From contig NC_090438.1 in assembly GCF_031143425.1 (NCBI RefSeq), positions 773,833,138-773,897,137 on the forward strand: 64,000 nt of DNA. Direction: 5' to 3'. Source of the DNA: Pleurodeles waltl. Taxonomy: Eukaryota > Chordata > Amphibia > Caudata > Salamandridae. Below are positions 25,995 through 37,400 of this stretch, piece after piece. The notes below the pieces were generated by a model. It was not told the DNA's origin. It ran no database searches and saw nothing but the letters and a program-made list of their open reading frames with translations. Numbering within the stretch: the first letter of the stretch is position 1; the number at the start of each line of letters is the position of its first letter. The position numbers were made by a program, and so were the translations under genes.

Positions 25995-26246
25995 CTTTCC
26001 ACATTGCACAAAGAGCACCATAGGAACCAAAAAAAACACAAAAAACAAACTCTTAGACAGTACATTTCAGTAAGATTACCATGCCATTATTTTACTTTGA
26101 AGTTGGTAAACCTTGGAGAAAATCTGTAGTACTTGGTTACTGCAACCTATTTGAGATTGTTGTTCCTAAAGCGAAAAATTGCATGTTGAACGTGAAAAAG
26201 CAGTAACTGGATAAATACTCTGGGTGCCATTTAGCAAATTGGTAGT

Positions 26247-28931
26247 TGTAAAGAAATGGCTCCCTGTTGCAGTTACCCCCCACTTTTTGCCTGATACTGA
26301 TGCTGACTTGACTGAGAAGTGTGCGGGGACCCTGCTAACCAGGCCCCAGCACCAGTGTTCCTTCACCTAAAATGTACCATTGTATCCACAATTGGCCCAC
26401 CCTGGCATCCAGATAAGTCCCTTGTAACTGGTACTTCTAGTACCAAGGGCCCTGATGCCAAGGAAGGTCTCTAAGGGCTGCAGCATGTCTTATGCCACCC
26501 TAGAGACCCCTCACTCAGCACAGACACACTGCTTACAAGCCTGTGTGTGCTAGTGAGAACAAAATGAGTAAGTCGACATGGCACTCCCCTCAGGGTGCCA
26601 TGTCAGCCTCTCACTGCCTATGCAGTATAGGTAAGACACCCCTCTAGCAGGCCTTACAGCCCTAAGGCAGGGTGCACTATACCATAGGTGAGGGTACCAG
26701 TGCATGAGCACTGTACCCCTACAGTGTCTAAACAAAACCTTAGACATTGTAAGTGCAGGGTAGCCATAAGAGTATATGGTCTGGGAGTCTGTTTTACACG
26801 AACTCCACAGCACCATAATGGCTACACTGAAAACTGGGAAGTTTGGTATCAAACTTCTCAGCACAATAAATGCACACTGATGCCAGTGTACATTTTATTG
26901 TAAAATACACCACAGAGGGCACCTTAGAGGTGCCCCCTGAAACTTAACCAACTAGCTGTGTAGGCTGACTGGTTCCAGCAGCCTGCCACACTAGAGACAT
27001 GTTGCTGGCCCCATGGGGAGAGTGCCTTTGTCACTCTGAGGCCAGTAACAAAGCCTGCACTGGGTGGAGATGCTAACACCTCCCCCAGGCAGGAGCTGTG
27101 ACACCTGGCGGTGAGCCTCAAAGGCCCACCCCTTAGTCACAGCCCAGCAGGGCACTCCAGCTTAGTGGAGTTGCCCGCCCCCTCCGGCCACGGCCCCCAC
27201 TTTTGGCGGCAAGGCTGGAGGGAACAAAGAAAGCAACAAGGAGGAGTCACTGGCCAGTCAGGACAGCCCCTAAGGTGTCCTGAGCTGAAGTGACTCTAAC
27301 TTTTAGAAATCCTCCATCTTGCAGATGGAGGATTCCCCCAATAGGGTTAGGATTGTGACCCCCTCCCCTTGGGAGGAGGCACAAAGAGGGTGTACCCACC
27401 CTCAGGGCTAGTAGCCATTGGCTACTAACCCCCCAGACCTAAACACGCCCTTAAATTTAGTATTTAAGGGCTCCCCTGAACCTAAGAATTTAGATTCCTG
27501 CAACTACAAGAAGAAGGACTGCCCAGCTGAAAACCCCTGCAGCGGAAGACCAGAAGACGACAACTGCCTTGGCTCCAGAAACTCACCGGCCTGTCTCCTG
27601 CCTTCCAAAGATCCTGCTCCAGCGACGCCTTCCGAAGGGACCAGCGACCTCGACATCCTCTGAGGACTGCCCCTGCTTCGAAAAGACAAGAAACTCCCGA
27701 GGACAGCGGACCTGCTCCAAGAAAAGCTGCAACTTTGTTTCCAGCAGCTTTAAAGAACCCTGCAAGCTCCCCGCAAGAAGCGTGAGACTTGCAACACTGC
27801 ACCCGGCGACCCCGACTCGGCTGGTGGCGATCCAACACCTCAGGAGGGACCCCAGGACTACTCTGATACTGTGAGTACCAAAACCTGTCCCCCCTGAGCC
27901 CCCACAGCGCCGCCTGCAGAGGGAATCCCGAGGCTTCCCCTGACCGCGACTCTTTGAACCTAAAGTCCCGACGCCTGGGAGAGACCCTGCACCCGCAGCC
28001 CCCAGGACCTGAAGGACCGGACTTTCACTGGAGAAGTGACCCCCAGGAGTCCCTCTCCCTTGCCCAAGTGGAGGTTTCCCCGAGGAACCCCCCCTTGCCT
28101 GCCTGCAGCGCTGAAGAGATCCCGAGATCTCTCATAGACTAACATTGCGAACCCGACGCTTGTTTCGACACTGCACCCGGCCGCCCCCGCGCTGCTGAGG
28201 GTGAAATTTCTGTGTGGACTTGTGTCCCCCCCGGTGCCCTACAAAACCCCCCTGGTCTGCCCTCCGAAGACGCGGGTACTTACCTGCAAGCAGACCGGAA
28301 CCGGGGCACCCCCTTCTCTCCATTCTAGCCTATGCGTTTTGGGCACCACTTTGAACTCTGCACCTGACCGGCCCTGAGCTGCTGGTGTGGTGACTTTGGG
28401 GTTGCTCTGAACCCCCAACGGTGGGCTACCTTGGACCAAGAACTGAACCCTGTAAGTGTCTTACTTACCTGGTAAAACTAACAAAAACTTACCTCCCCTA
28501 GGAACTGTGAAAATTGCACTAAGTGTCCACTTTTAAAACAGCTATTTGTGAATAACTTGAAAAGTATACATGCAATTTTGATGATTTGAAGTTCCTAACG
28601 TACTTACCTGCAATACCTTTCGAATGAGATATTACATGTAGAATTTGAACCTGTGGTTCTTAAAATAAACTAAGAAAAGATATTTTTCTATATAAAAACC
28701 TATTGGCTGGATTTGTCTCTGAGTGTGTGTACCTCATTTATTGTCTATGTGTATGTACAACAAATGCTTAACACTACTCCTTGGATAAGCCTATTGCTCG
28801 ACCACACTACCACAAAATAGAGCATTTGTATTATCTATTTTTACCACTATTTTACCTCTAAGGGGAACCCTTGGACTCTGTGCATGCTATTCCTTACTTT
28901 GAAATAGCACATACAGAGCCAACTTCCTACA
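26247..28931 (+). repeat. 5' LTR of the gag-pro element
   Basis: The LTR is 2,685 bases, starting TGTAAAGAAATGG and ending TTCCTACA. Against the 3' LTR I see substitutions at 27135 (A/T), 28679 (G/T) and 28827 (T/A). I also see one extra C in the 3' copy's C-run (near 33572) and a 2-base AA loss in the 3' copy (near 33996). An AATAAA lies at 26865-26870. Donor-like GTGAGT (about 27869) and GTAAGT (about 28452) occur inside, so a spliced leader is conceivable. ORFs in the LTR are repeated exactly in the other copy and show no domain. Confidence 0.95.
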
Positions 28932-29194
28932 TTGGTGGATCAGCGGTGGGGTACAAGACTTTGCATTTGCTGGACTACTCAGCCAATACCTGATCACACG
29001 ACAAATTCCAAAATTGTCATTAGAAATTGATTTTTGCAATTTGAAAAGTTTTCTAAATTCTTAAAAGACCTGCTAGGGCCTTGTGTTAGATCCTGTTTAG
29101 CATTTCTTTTAGAGTGTAAAAGTTGTAAAAGTTTGAATTAGATTCTAGAACCAGTTTTAGATTCTTAAAAAGTATTCCAACTTTTAGAAGCAAA

Positions 29195-31603
29195 ATGTCT
29201 AGCACAGATGTGACTGTGGTGGAACTCGACACCACACCTTACCTCCATCTACAGATGAGAGAGCTAAGGTCACTCTGTAAACTAAAGAAAATAGCAATGG
29301 GCCCCAAACCTACCAAAGTACAGCTCCAGGAGCTTTTGGCAGAGTTTGAAAAGGCCAACCCCTCTGAGGGTGGCAACTCAGAGGAAGATGATAGTGAATT
29401 GGAGGAAGATTCCCCCCTACCAGTCCTATCTAGGGAGAACAGGGTCCCTCAAACCCTGACTCCAAAAATAATAGTCAGAGATGCTGGTTCCCTCACAGGA
29501 GAGACCAACACCTCTGAAATCACTGAGGATAGCCCCAGTGAAGAGGACATCCAGTTAGCCAGGATGGCCAAAAGATTGGCTTTGGAAAGACAGATCCTAG
29601 CCATAGAAAGGGAAAGAAAAGAGATGGGCCTAGGTCCCATCAATGGTGGCAGCAACTTAAATAGGGTCAGAGATTCTCCTGACATCCTAAAAATCCCCAA
29701 AGGGATTGTAACAAAATATGAAGATGGTGATGACATCACCAAATGGTTCACAGCTTTTGAGAGGGCTTGTGTAACCAGAAAAGTGAACAGATCTCACTGG
29801 GGTGCTCTCCTTTGGGAAATGTTCACTGGAAAGTGTAGGGATAGACTCCTCACACTCTCTGGAAAAGATGCAGAATCTTATGACCTCATGAAGGGTACCC
29901 TGATTGAGGGCTTTGGATTCTCCACTGAGGAGTATAGAATTAGATTCAGGGGGGCTCAAAAATCCTCGAGCCAGACCTGGGTTGATTTTGTAGACTACTC
30001 AGTAAAAACACTAGATGGTTGGTTAACTGGAAATGAAGTGTGTGACTATGTTGGGCTTTATAATTTGTTTATGAAAGAACACATTTTAAGTAACTGCTTC
30101 AATGAAAAGTTGCATCAGTATCTGGTAGACCTAGGTCCAATTTCTCCCCAAGAATTGGGAAAGAAGGCAGACCACTGGGTCAAGACTAGGGTAACCAAAA
30201 CTTCCACTGGGGGTGACCAAAAGAAAGGGGTTACCAAAACTCCCCAGGAGAAAGTGGGTAACACTAGAAACAAAGAAAAAGAGTCCTCTGTAGGCCCCCA
30301 AAAACCAGAACAGGTGGGTGGGCCCCAGGACACAACCCAAAACAAAGGTGGGTACCAGGGTAAGAACTGGGATGCCACTAAGGCATGGTGCCACAACTGT
30401 AAACAGTCTGGGCACCACACCAAGGACACTTCTTGTCCCAAAAACAAACCCCAGAACAAAATTCCTGGGGTAACCAGTGTAGCCATGGGAGATGACTCCT
30501 CAGATGAGGAGGTCTTCATAGCCTTCAACTGGAAACAGGGCCCAACAGGTGAGTTGGAGATTCCAGAGGGAAGTAGACACTTCCACCACCTACTGGTGAA
30601 TGGAATCCCAACCACTGCCCTGAGAGACACTTGTGCCAGTCACACTATTGTGCATGACAGGCTGGTGCTCTCAAACCAGTACATCCCAGGTGAGACTGCC
30701 AGGGTAAGAGTTAGCCTAGACAGGGTCACTAAGAGGCCTGTGGCTTTAGTGCCCATAGAAGTGGGTGGCACTCTTAGCTGGAGAAGGGTAGTAGTCAGTA
30801 CAGACCTCCCCCTTGATTGTCTCCTTGGAAATGACTACCCAGAGGTTAGTCAGAGCTCAAGAGAGGAACTGGTCCAGTGCCAGTCCTCTCCCAAGGATTC
30901 TGGGAGTCCTGCCTCTGCAGTAAATGCAAGCAGGCCCCAGAAGAAGAAGAAAAGAAAACAGAGTAGGAAGGGTGGACAACCTTTAGCCACGGTTACAGCA
31001 AGCCAAGGAGATTCTGCTCCAGTAGGGGAGAACTCCAAAAATGGCCCTGATAAAGTCCAACCTGGCCCACAAGAAGTCCTGGCTAGTCAGGCAACTGTTA
31101 AACCTGAGTGGGTGGCTCCTCAGCTAACAGAAGAAAGAGTGGAAGAAGGGTGTTTACTACAAGATGTGGTAACCCCCCACTCCAATACAGCAGACAGGCA
31201 ACCTGAACCCAAAGAAGCCTGTAACTTAGCCCCTTCCCTTTTAGGTGAAGAGCTAAAGGTGTGGTTCTGGGCACTGACAGCTGTCAGTGGCCTCTGCTGG
31301 GTGTTAGCCTTTGTGGCTGCACTATCCTTGGCATGGTGGTCAGACCCCATGCCAAATAGCAAGTTAGGCCCCCTGACCCTGTTGGTCATGGTGGGGTTAC
31401 TCCAGCTCTGGGTAACCTCTTTGGGTAAGCTAGGGATGACCCTGGCTAAGATAAGATTAGCAGAGGTGGATACCTCTAAGACCAAAATAGAAAGAATGGG
31501 TGGAGACATTGAAGAGGCAGACAAGAGGCAATTCAGACTAGGTCCTATCACTGTGGAAGTGGGTCAGTTCCCCAAAGGGAATGACCTGAACAGAAGGATG
31601 TAA
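29195..31603 (+). CDS. Gag-protease polyprotein with two C-terminal membrane segments
   Basis: The ORF has 802 residues and an ATG start 264 bases after the 5' LTR. Residues about 20-53 resemble a SAP-like helix-loop-helix ('MRELRSLCKLKKI'). An acidic linker follows, then a charged helix at 118-148. Residues about 178-330 form a capsid domain whose second half ('EEYRIRFRG', 'EHILSNCFNEKL', 'PQELGKKADHWV') matches the SCAN pattern. That fold is thought to descend from gypsy (Gmr1-like) gag. A zinc knuckle begins at Cys399 (C399, C402, H407/H408, C414; spacing longer than usual). Residues about 460-548 are retropepsin-like, with Asp478-Thr-Cys-Ala where family members have DTGA or DSGA, and 'LLGNDY' at 543. 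A basic linker leads to hydrophobic segments at 690-715 and 724-743 and a polar tail. No RT or integrase follows. Confidence 0.9.
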   Translation: MSSTDVTVVELDTTPYLHLQMRELRSLCKLKKIAMGPKPTKVQLQELLAEFEKANPSEGGNSEEDDSELEEDSPLPVLSRENRVPQTLTPKIIVRDAGSLTGETNTSEITEDSPSEEDIQLARMAKRLALERQILAIERERKEMGLGPINGGSNLNRVRDSPDILKIPKGIVTKYEDGDDITKWFTAFERACVTRKVNRSHWGALLWEMFTGKCRDRLLTLSGKDAESYDLMKGTLIEGFGFSTEEYRIRFRGAQKSSSQTWVDFVDYSVKTLDGWLTGNEVCDYVGLYNLFMKEHILSNCFNEKLHQYLVDLGPISPQELGKKADHWVKTRVTKTSTGGDQKKGVTKTPQEKVGNTRNKEKESSVGPQKPEQVGGPQDTTQNKGGYQGKNWDATKAWCHNCKQSGHHTKDTSCPKNKPQNKIPGVTSVAMGDDSSDEEVFIAFNWKQGPTGELEIPEGSRHFHHLLVNGIPTTALRDTCASHTIVHDRLVLSNQYIPGETARVRVSLDRVTKRPVALVPIEVGGTLSWRRVVVSTDLPLDCLLGNDYPEVSQSSREELVQCQSSPKDSGSPASAVNASRPQKKKKRKQSRKGGQPLATVTASQGDSAPVGENSKNGPDKVQPGPQEVLASQATVKPEWVAPQLTEERVEEGCLLQDVVTPHSNTADRQPEPKEACNLAPSLLGEELKVWFWALTAVSGLCWVLAFVAALSLAWWSDPMPNSKLGPLTLLVMVGLLQLWVTSLGKLGMTLAKIRLAEVDTSKTKIERMGGDIEEADKRQFRLGPITVEVGQFPKGNDLNRRM

Positions 31604-31721
31604 GGCAGAGTAGGCCCTGCAACTAACCAGCCTATTTCTCCTACTCTTCCTCGCCTGACAGACTAGGAAGACTCTCCCAGCTTGGGCTGAGTCTCCTGGC
31701 CTGTAGGCTGGGGGGGGCTTG

Positions 31722-34405
31722 TGTAAAGAAATGGCTCCCTGTTGCAGTTACCCCCCACTTTTTGCCTGATACTGATGCTGACTTGACTGAGAAGTGTGCG
31801 GGGACCCTGCTAACCAGGCCCCAGCACCAGTGTTCCTTCACCTAAAATGTACCATTGTATCCACAATTGGCCCACCCTGGCATCCAGATAAGTCCCTTGT
31901 AACTGGTACTTCTAGTACCAAGGGCCCTGATGCCAAGGAAGGTCTCTAAGGGCTGCAGCATGTCTTATGCCACCCTAGAGACCCCTCACTCAGCACAGAC
32001 ACACTGCTTACAAGCCTGTGTGTGCTAGTGAGAACAAAATGAGTAAGTCGACATGGCACTCCCCTCAGGGTGCCATGTCAGCCTCTCACTGCCTATGCAG
32101 TATAGGTAAGACACCCCTCTAGCAGGCCTTACAGCCCTAAGGCAGGGTGCACTATACCATAGGTGAGGGTACCAGTGCATGAGCACTGTACCCCTACAGT
32201 GTCTAAACAAAACCTTAGACATTGTAAGTGCAGGGTAGCCATAAGAGTATATGGTCTGGGAGTCTGTTTTACACGAACTCCACAGCACCATAATGGCTAC
32301 ACTGAAAACTGGGAAGTTTGGTATCAAACTTCTCAGCACAATAAATGCACACTGATGCCAGTGTACATTTTATTGTAAAATACACCACAGAGGGCACCTT
32401 AGAGGTGCCCCCTGAAACTTAACCAACTAGCTGTGTAGGCTGACTGGTTCCAGCAGCCTGCCACACTAGAGACATGTTGCTGGCCCCATGGGGAGAGTGC
32501 CTTTGTCACTCTGAGGCCAGTAACAAAGCCTGCACTGGGTGGAGATGCTAACACCTCCCCCAGGCAGGAGCTGTGACACCTGGCGGTGAGCCTCAAAGGC
32601 CCACCCCTTTGTCACAGCCCAGCAGGGCACTCCAGCTTAGTGGAGTTGCCCGCCCCCTCCGGCCACGGCCCCCACTTTTGGCGGCAAGGCTGGAGGGAAC
32701 AAAGAAAGCAACAAGGAGGAGTCACTGGCCAGTCAGGACAGCCCCTAAGGTGTCCTGAGCTGAAGTGACTCTAACTTTTAGAAATCCTCCATCTTGCAGA
32801 TGGAGGATTCCCCCAATAGGGTTAGGATTGTGACCCCCTCCCCTTGGGAGGAGGCACAAAGAGGGTGTACCCACCCTCAGGGCTAGTAGCCATTGGCTAC
32901 TAACCCCCCAGACCTAAACACGCCCTTAAATTTAGTATTTAAGGGCTCCCCTGAACCTAAGAATTTAGATTCCTGCAACTACAAGAAGAAGGACTGCCCA
33001 GCTGAAAACCCCTGCAGCGGAAGACCAGAAGACGACAACTGCCTTGGCTCCAGAAACTCACCGGCCTGTCTCCTGCCTTCCAAAGATCCTGCTCCAGCGA
33101 CGCCTTCCGAAGGGACCAGCGACCTCGACATCCTCTGAGGACTGCCCCTGCTTCGAAAAGACAAGAAACTCCCGAGGACAGCGGACCTGCTCCAAGAAAA
33201 GCTGCAACTTTGTTTCCAGCAGCTTTAAAGAACCCTGCAAGCTCCCCGCAAGAAGCGTGAGACTTGCAACACTGCACCCGGCGACCCCGACTCGGCTGGT
33301 GGCGATCCAACACCTCAGGAGGGACCCCAGGACTACTCTGATACTGTGAGTACCAAAACCTGTCCCCCCTGAGCCCCCACAGCGCCGCCTGCAGAGGGAA
33401 TCCCGAGGCTTCCCCTGACCGCGACTCTTTGAACCTAAAGTCCCGACGCCTGGGAGAGACCCTGCACCCGCAGCCCCCAGGACCTGAAGGACCGGACTTT
33501 CACTGGAGAAGTGACCCCCAGGAGTCCCTCTCCCTTGCCCAAGTGGAGGTTTCCCCGAGGAACCCCCCCCTTGCCTGCCTGCAGCGCTGAAGAGATCCCG
33601 AGATCTCTCATAGACTAACATTGCGAACCCGACGCTTGTTTCGACACTGCACCCGGCCGCCCCCGCGCTGCTGAGGGTGAAATTTCTGTGTGGACTTGTG
33701 TCCCCCCCGGTGCCCTACAAAACCCCCCTGGTCTGCCCTCCGAAGACGCGGGTACTTACCTGCAAGCAGACCGGAACCGGGGCACCCCCTTCTCTCCATT
33801 CTAGCCTATGCGTTTTGGGCACCACTTTGAACTCTGCACCTGACCGGCCCTGAGCTGCTGGTGTGGTGACTTTGGGGTTGCTCTGAACCCCCAACGGTGG
33901 GCTACCTTGGACCAAGAACTGAACCCTGTAAGTGTCTTACTTACCTGGTAAAACTAACAAAAACTTACCTCCCCTAGGAACTGTGAAAATTGCACTGTGT
34001 CCACTTTTAAAACAGCTATTTGTGAATAACTTGAAAAGTATACATGCAATTTTGATGATTTGAAGTTCCTAACGTACTTACCTGCAATACCTTTCGAATG
34101 AGATATTACATGTAGAATTTGAACCTGTGGTTCTTAAAATAAACTAAGAAAATATATTTTTCTATATAAAAACCTATTGGCTGGATTTGTCTCTGAGTGT
34201 GTGTACCTCATTTATTGTCTATGTGTATGTACAACAAATGCTTAACACTACTCCTTGGATAAGCCTATTGCTCGACCACACTACCACAAAATAGAGCATT
34301 AGTATTATCTATTTTTACCACTATTTTACCTCTAAGGGGAACCCTTGGACTCTGTGCATGCTATTCCTTACTTTGAAATAGCACATACAGAGCCAACTTC
34401 CTACA
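31722..34405 (+). repeat. 3' LTR of the gag-pro element
   Basis: The LTR is 2,684 bases and nearly identical to the 5' copy. Its AATAAA lies at 32340-32345. The near identity means that the insertion is recent on an evolutionary scale. It is followed directly by the GTAGT duplication at 34406-34410. Confidence 0.95.
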
Positions 34406-36844
34406 GTAGTGCATCCGCTTTTTTAGAATTACTCATGCGAATGGATGCAAATGTACTGCTCTTTGCAATTTCAAACTTTGCCAGTTTGGCATCTGGAAAG
34501 GTTAACCAGTAACAGTTATCCAGGCATGCTACTGTCATTTTCACACATTACTATTTCTCAAATGCAGTATTGTATGTGGAGTACAATTATGCATTAGGTA
34601 AAGATACCTCTATGGATTATGGGGATGTTATGAACCTCTTCGCATGTTGGAAGGGTATTTACTCCAGTCCTTTGCAGGAGCAAATCGCTCACGGTTTCCA
34701 GGAAGGGAAAGGGCCATAGGGAAGTTTGTGGATGCTCAGAAATCCACGATTTTGAGGACATCTAAAACTTGCCTGACAAACAACTCTTTAAAAGTAACTT
34801 TATGATGTGGGTATTCAGTTCCACAGTAGTAAATTAATTTAGGCTTGCTAGGTATCCTTTTGTGGAACCCCTGGCAGGTGTATGTCTAGCAATTTTCAGC
34901 CTTAAAACGTTTATGGACAAACTTATCTTTCTTAATTTGATCCAGCAAATATTAGTTATGTGACTCAATAACTGTGTTTAGGTAAATCTTGAAGATGCTG
35001 CAGATAAAAGCCACATCTTACTAGATTTCAGTTTTTCGCAATAACATTTAAAATTAATTCTTAAAATGAAATCTCTTAGGTACCAAAGGAAACTTGTTGT
35101 GCTCCATTTCTGAAAATCAAATACACTGGACTTTATTTGGAGTTGACAACTCAAATGAGACACATAAATACAGCCACAGTCTGTGTATGCAGCAGTGATG
35201 TGCTTGCTGCCTTTATAGTCAGTTCTAGCACCCACATTCTAGCCCACTTTTGACAATTTTTCCAACTCGGGTTTTCTAGGCTAATCAATGTAACTTTCCA
35301 GGCCTCTTTTCCAACATCTACACAAATGCTCAGACAAGATCTCACCTCCAGCATTAGGTGTCCTATAAGTAAGCATTGGCAAAGCCTGGTTTCATTTTGA
35401 GTCCCGATTAAACATTAAAAAAGCCTGCAAAAATGTTTGTACAGTATGTGTTAAAATTAAGATTTATGATACACACTGGTAATGGGTTGAAGTTTTTTCT
35501 TCTCTTGACACCTCCAAGTCAAATCATCACACACTGACAGTTCATCTGTCAATATTCTAAGTTAGACACCCGTAGATTCCATAAGGATGGTGGGTGAGGA
35601 GAAAAGAAAGGGACGAACCATGACTAAGGGAATTAACTTTGGAAAGGGAGAAGTACATTACTTCTTAATAATTATACATATATTTATTTAAATAACATTT
35701 AAGTGAGTCATTTAATTTACAACAGTATGCATGTATGATAAATAATTTAATGTTTGATGGCTTTTGAGATAAAATTGTCTCTCATACATTGCAAAGTAAG
35801 CACTTCTTAGAATGCAGAATAATACACGAAACAGCCAATAGTATGAGGCTGGATAGAATTACTCTTCTGGATTGAGCCAAAGTTGACTCTGTGTATATTT
35901 TAAAGAATTGTCAACAATAGGTCACCATTCAGCTGTGCTATCAAGCTAGACCGAAGTACTGACATTAACCTTTAAATGAACAGTCTGAGGTACTGATCTG
36001 ACTTCTGTGGATAAAATGTTTGTAAGTCAACTCAGTAACAAATTAAATTTCTTTCCCACATAGATTGTGATAAATGTATGTGACTATCTTCAAGCAGGAG
36101 TTTAGAAGCAAATAATTAGCTGAGTTAAAGTTCAGGAGAGAGAAGACGGACTTGACAATTTGTTGTATTATCCATCAAGTTCTGTATGTCAATTTATTAT
36201 TTTGTCTTTTGATCTGCACTGTAGTATCCAATAAGTCAATCATTTGGGATCTGAAGAAGTAGAATTAAATATATTGGCAAGAAATATGGAGTACTTACAG
36301 AACCACACATTTTCCTATGTGAAGACGCAAGGACAAGCACCCTTTCTTGAACTGCTGCTTTACACACCCTCTTTGTATACCACTTGATATCCATGCTAGA
36401 GGCCAGACATACAGGTTGACATATGTTTAGTTACAATATCAACTAGCGAGTGAACTGCCCGCATAACAGCCACATCCATGGCTTAAGGATGTTTTAGCAA
36501 TATGGATTCTTCTGCTTTCACAGTGATAGCTTCCGAACCCTGACTGAACTATTATTGCAAATAGAAAACAATTCCCACAGTAATGAATGCAAGGAACAGA
36601 AGTTAATTAGATTATGTGTACTTGATATATGTGCCAAGGGACAACCAAATAGGTGACTACTTTCGTATTCAGCTCACCCCTTGCTGACATCAGTTCATCA
36701 GAATTTTGCAGATCCTACTGGAGAATTCCTGTTAAACAAAGCTATTCTGGAGGTTGGAATGTGTTGATTACCTTTCTGGGACTCATTGCTGTCTGAAGTG
36801 CTACTTCCTTGTTCAAGAGGCCCCAAGTTCTTTGTTGATATTCG

Positions 36845-37371
36845 CAGCCGCGGCTGCCACTGAACGGGGTGGCAGGGTGGGGGATGAGAAGGTTAGGGGG
36901 AAATAAAAAAAAAGAAAAAGAAAAAAACAACTTACCTCTTTCCTATGGGCGGAGACAGGTTTGTCTCCTCTGTCCTCTTCCCAGGAGCAAACAGGCTTCC
37001 AGACTTCCCTCCAATCACGACACTGCTGTCATCAGCATGACAGCAGTGCCATGATTGGTGTGAGTGCCCTGCTTCAGCGCTCACAGAGGGAGTGGCACCA
37101 TGTGCACTTTTTCCTCCCAGCTGTTCAATACAGCTAGGTGGCGAAATGCAAAGTGTGCCTGTCAGTTTGGCCAGCCGAACATGGCTGGCCAAACAGACAT
37201 GCATACTTATGGTGCACCAACCACTCCTCCACCAGGCCAACCCCGCCCACACCTGGCAGACAGAAAAATAAAACTATAATAACACTTTGTTATTATGGTT
37301 TTATTTTTCCCTCCACTTCTGCTTAAACTGGGGGGTGGCACTCTTCCGCCTTAGCGGAGGAGCCACCCCTG
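36845..37371. mobile_element. hAT nonautonomous element with 8-bp target duplication
   Basis: Identical GATATTCG flanks lie at 36837-36844 and 37372-37379. The left end starts CAGCCGCGGCTGCC and the right end is the complement of CAGGGGTGGCTCC, short imperfect inverted repeats with hAT-style CAG starts. There is no transposase; the inside has an A-rich tract and an inverted 'ttattat' stretch near 37276-37300. Confidence 0.75.
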
Positions 37372-37400
37372 GATATTCGTAGTGTAAATAGAGTCAGTCA

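Larger units (their letters stand above)
26247..34405 (+). mobile_element. Young LTR retrotransposon, gag-pro only, Gmr1/SCAN-like
   Basis: The 8,159-bp element is complete: a 5' LTR (26247-28931), an internal region (28932-31721), a 3' LTR (31722-34405) and a GTAGT target duplication (26242-26246 and 34406-34410). A tRNA-complementary primer site can be placed at about 28933-28950 (starts TGGTGG), two bases after the LTR; the tRNA was not identified. A G-rich tract with 8 Gs at 31710-31717 is in the polypurine position. The internal region is only 2.8 kb and carries one 802-codon ORF with no reverse transcriptase, RNase H or integrase, so the element must use another element's enzymes. It lies antisense in intron 1 of the host gene. 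Confidence 0.95.

Noticed and set aside
25995..26048. Hydrophobic residues upstream of exon 2 as a signal peptide
   Set aside because: They correspond to the T-rich tract of a splice acceptor, and the true N-terminus is encoded by exon 1.
26550..28439. ORFs within the LTR
   Set aside because: They are copied identically in the other LTR and on opposite strands, with no domain; likely noncoding.
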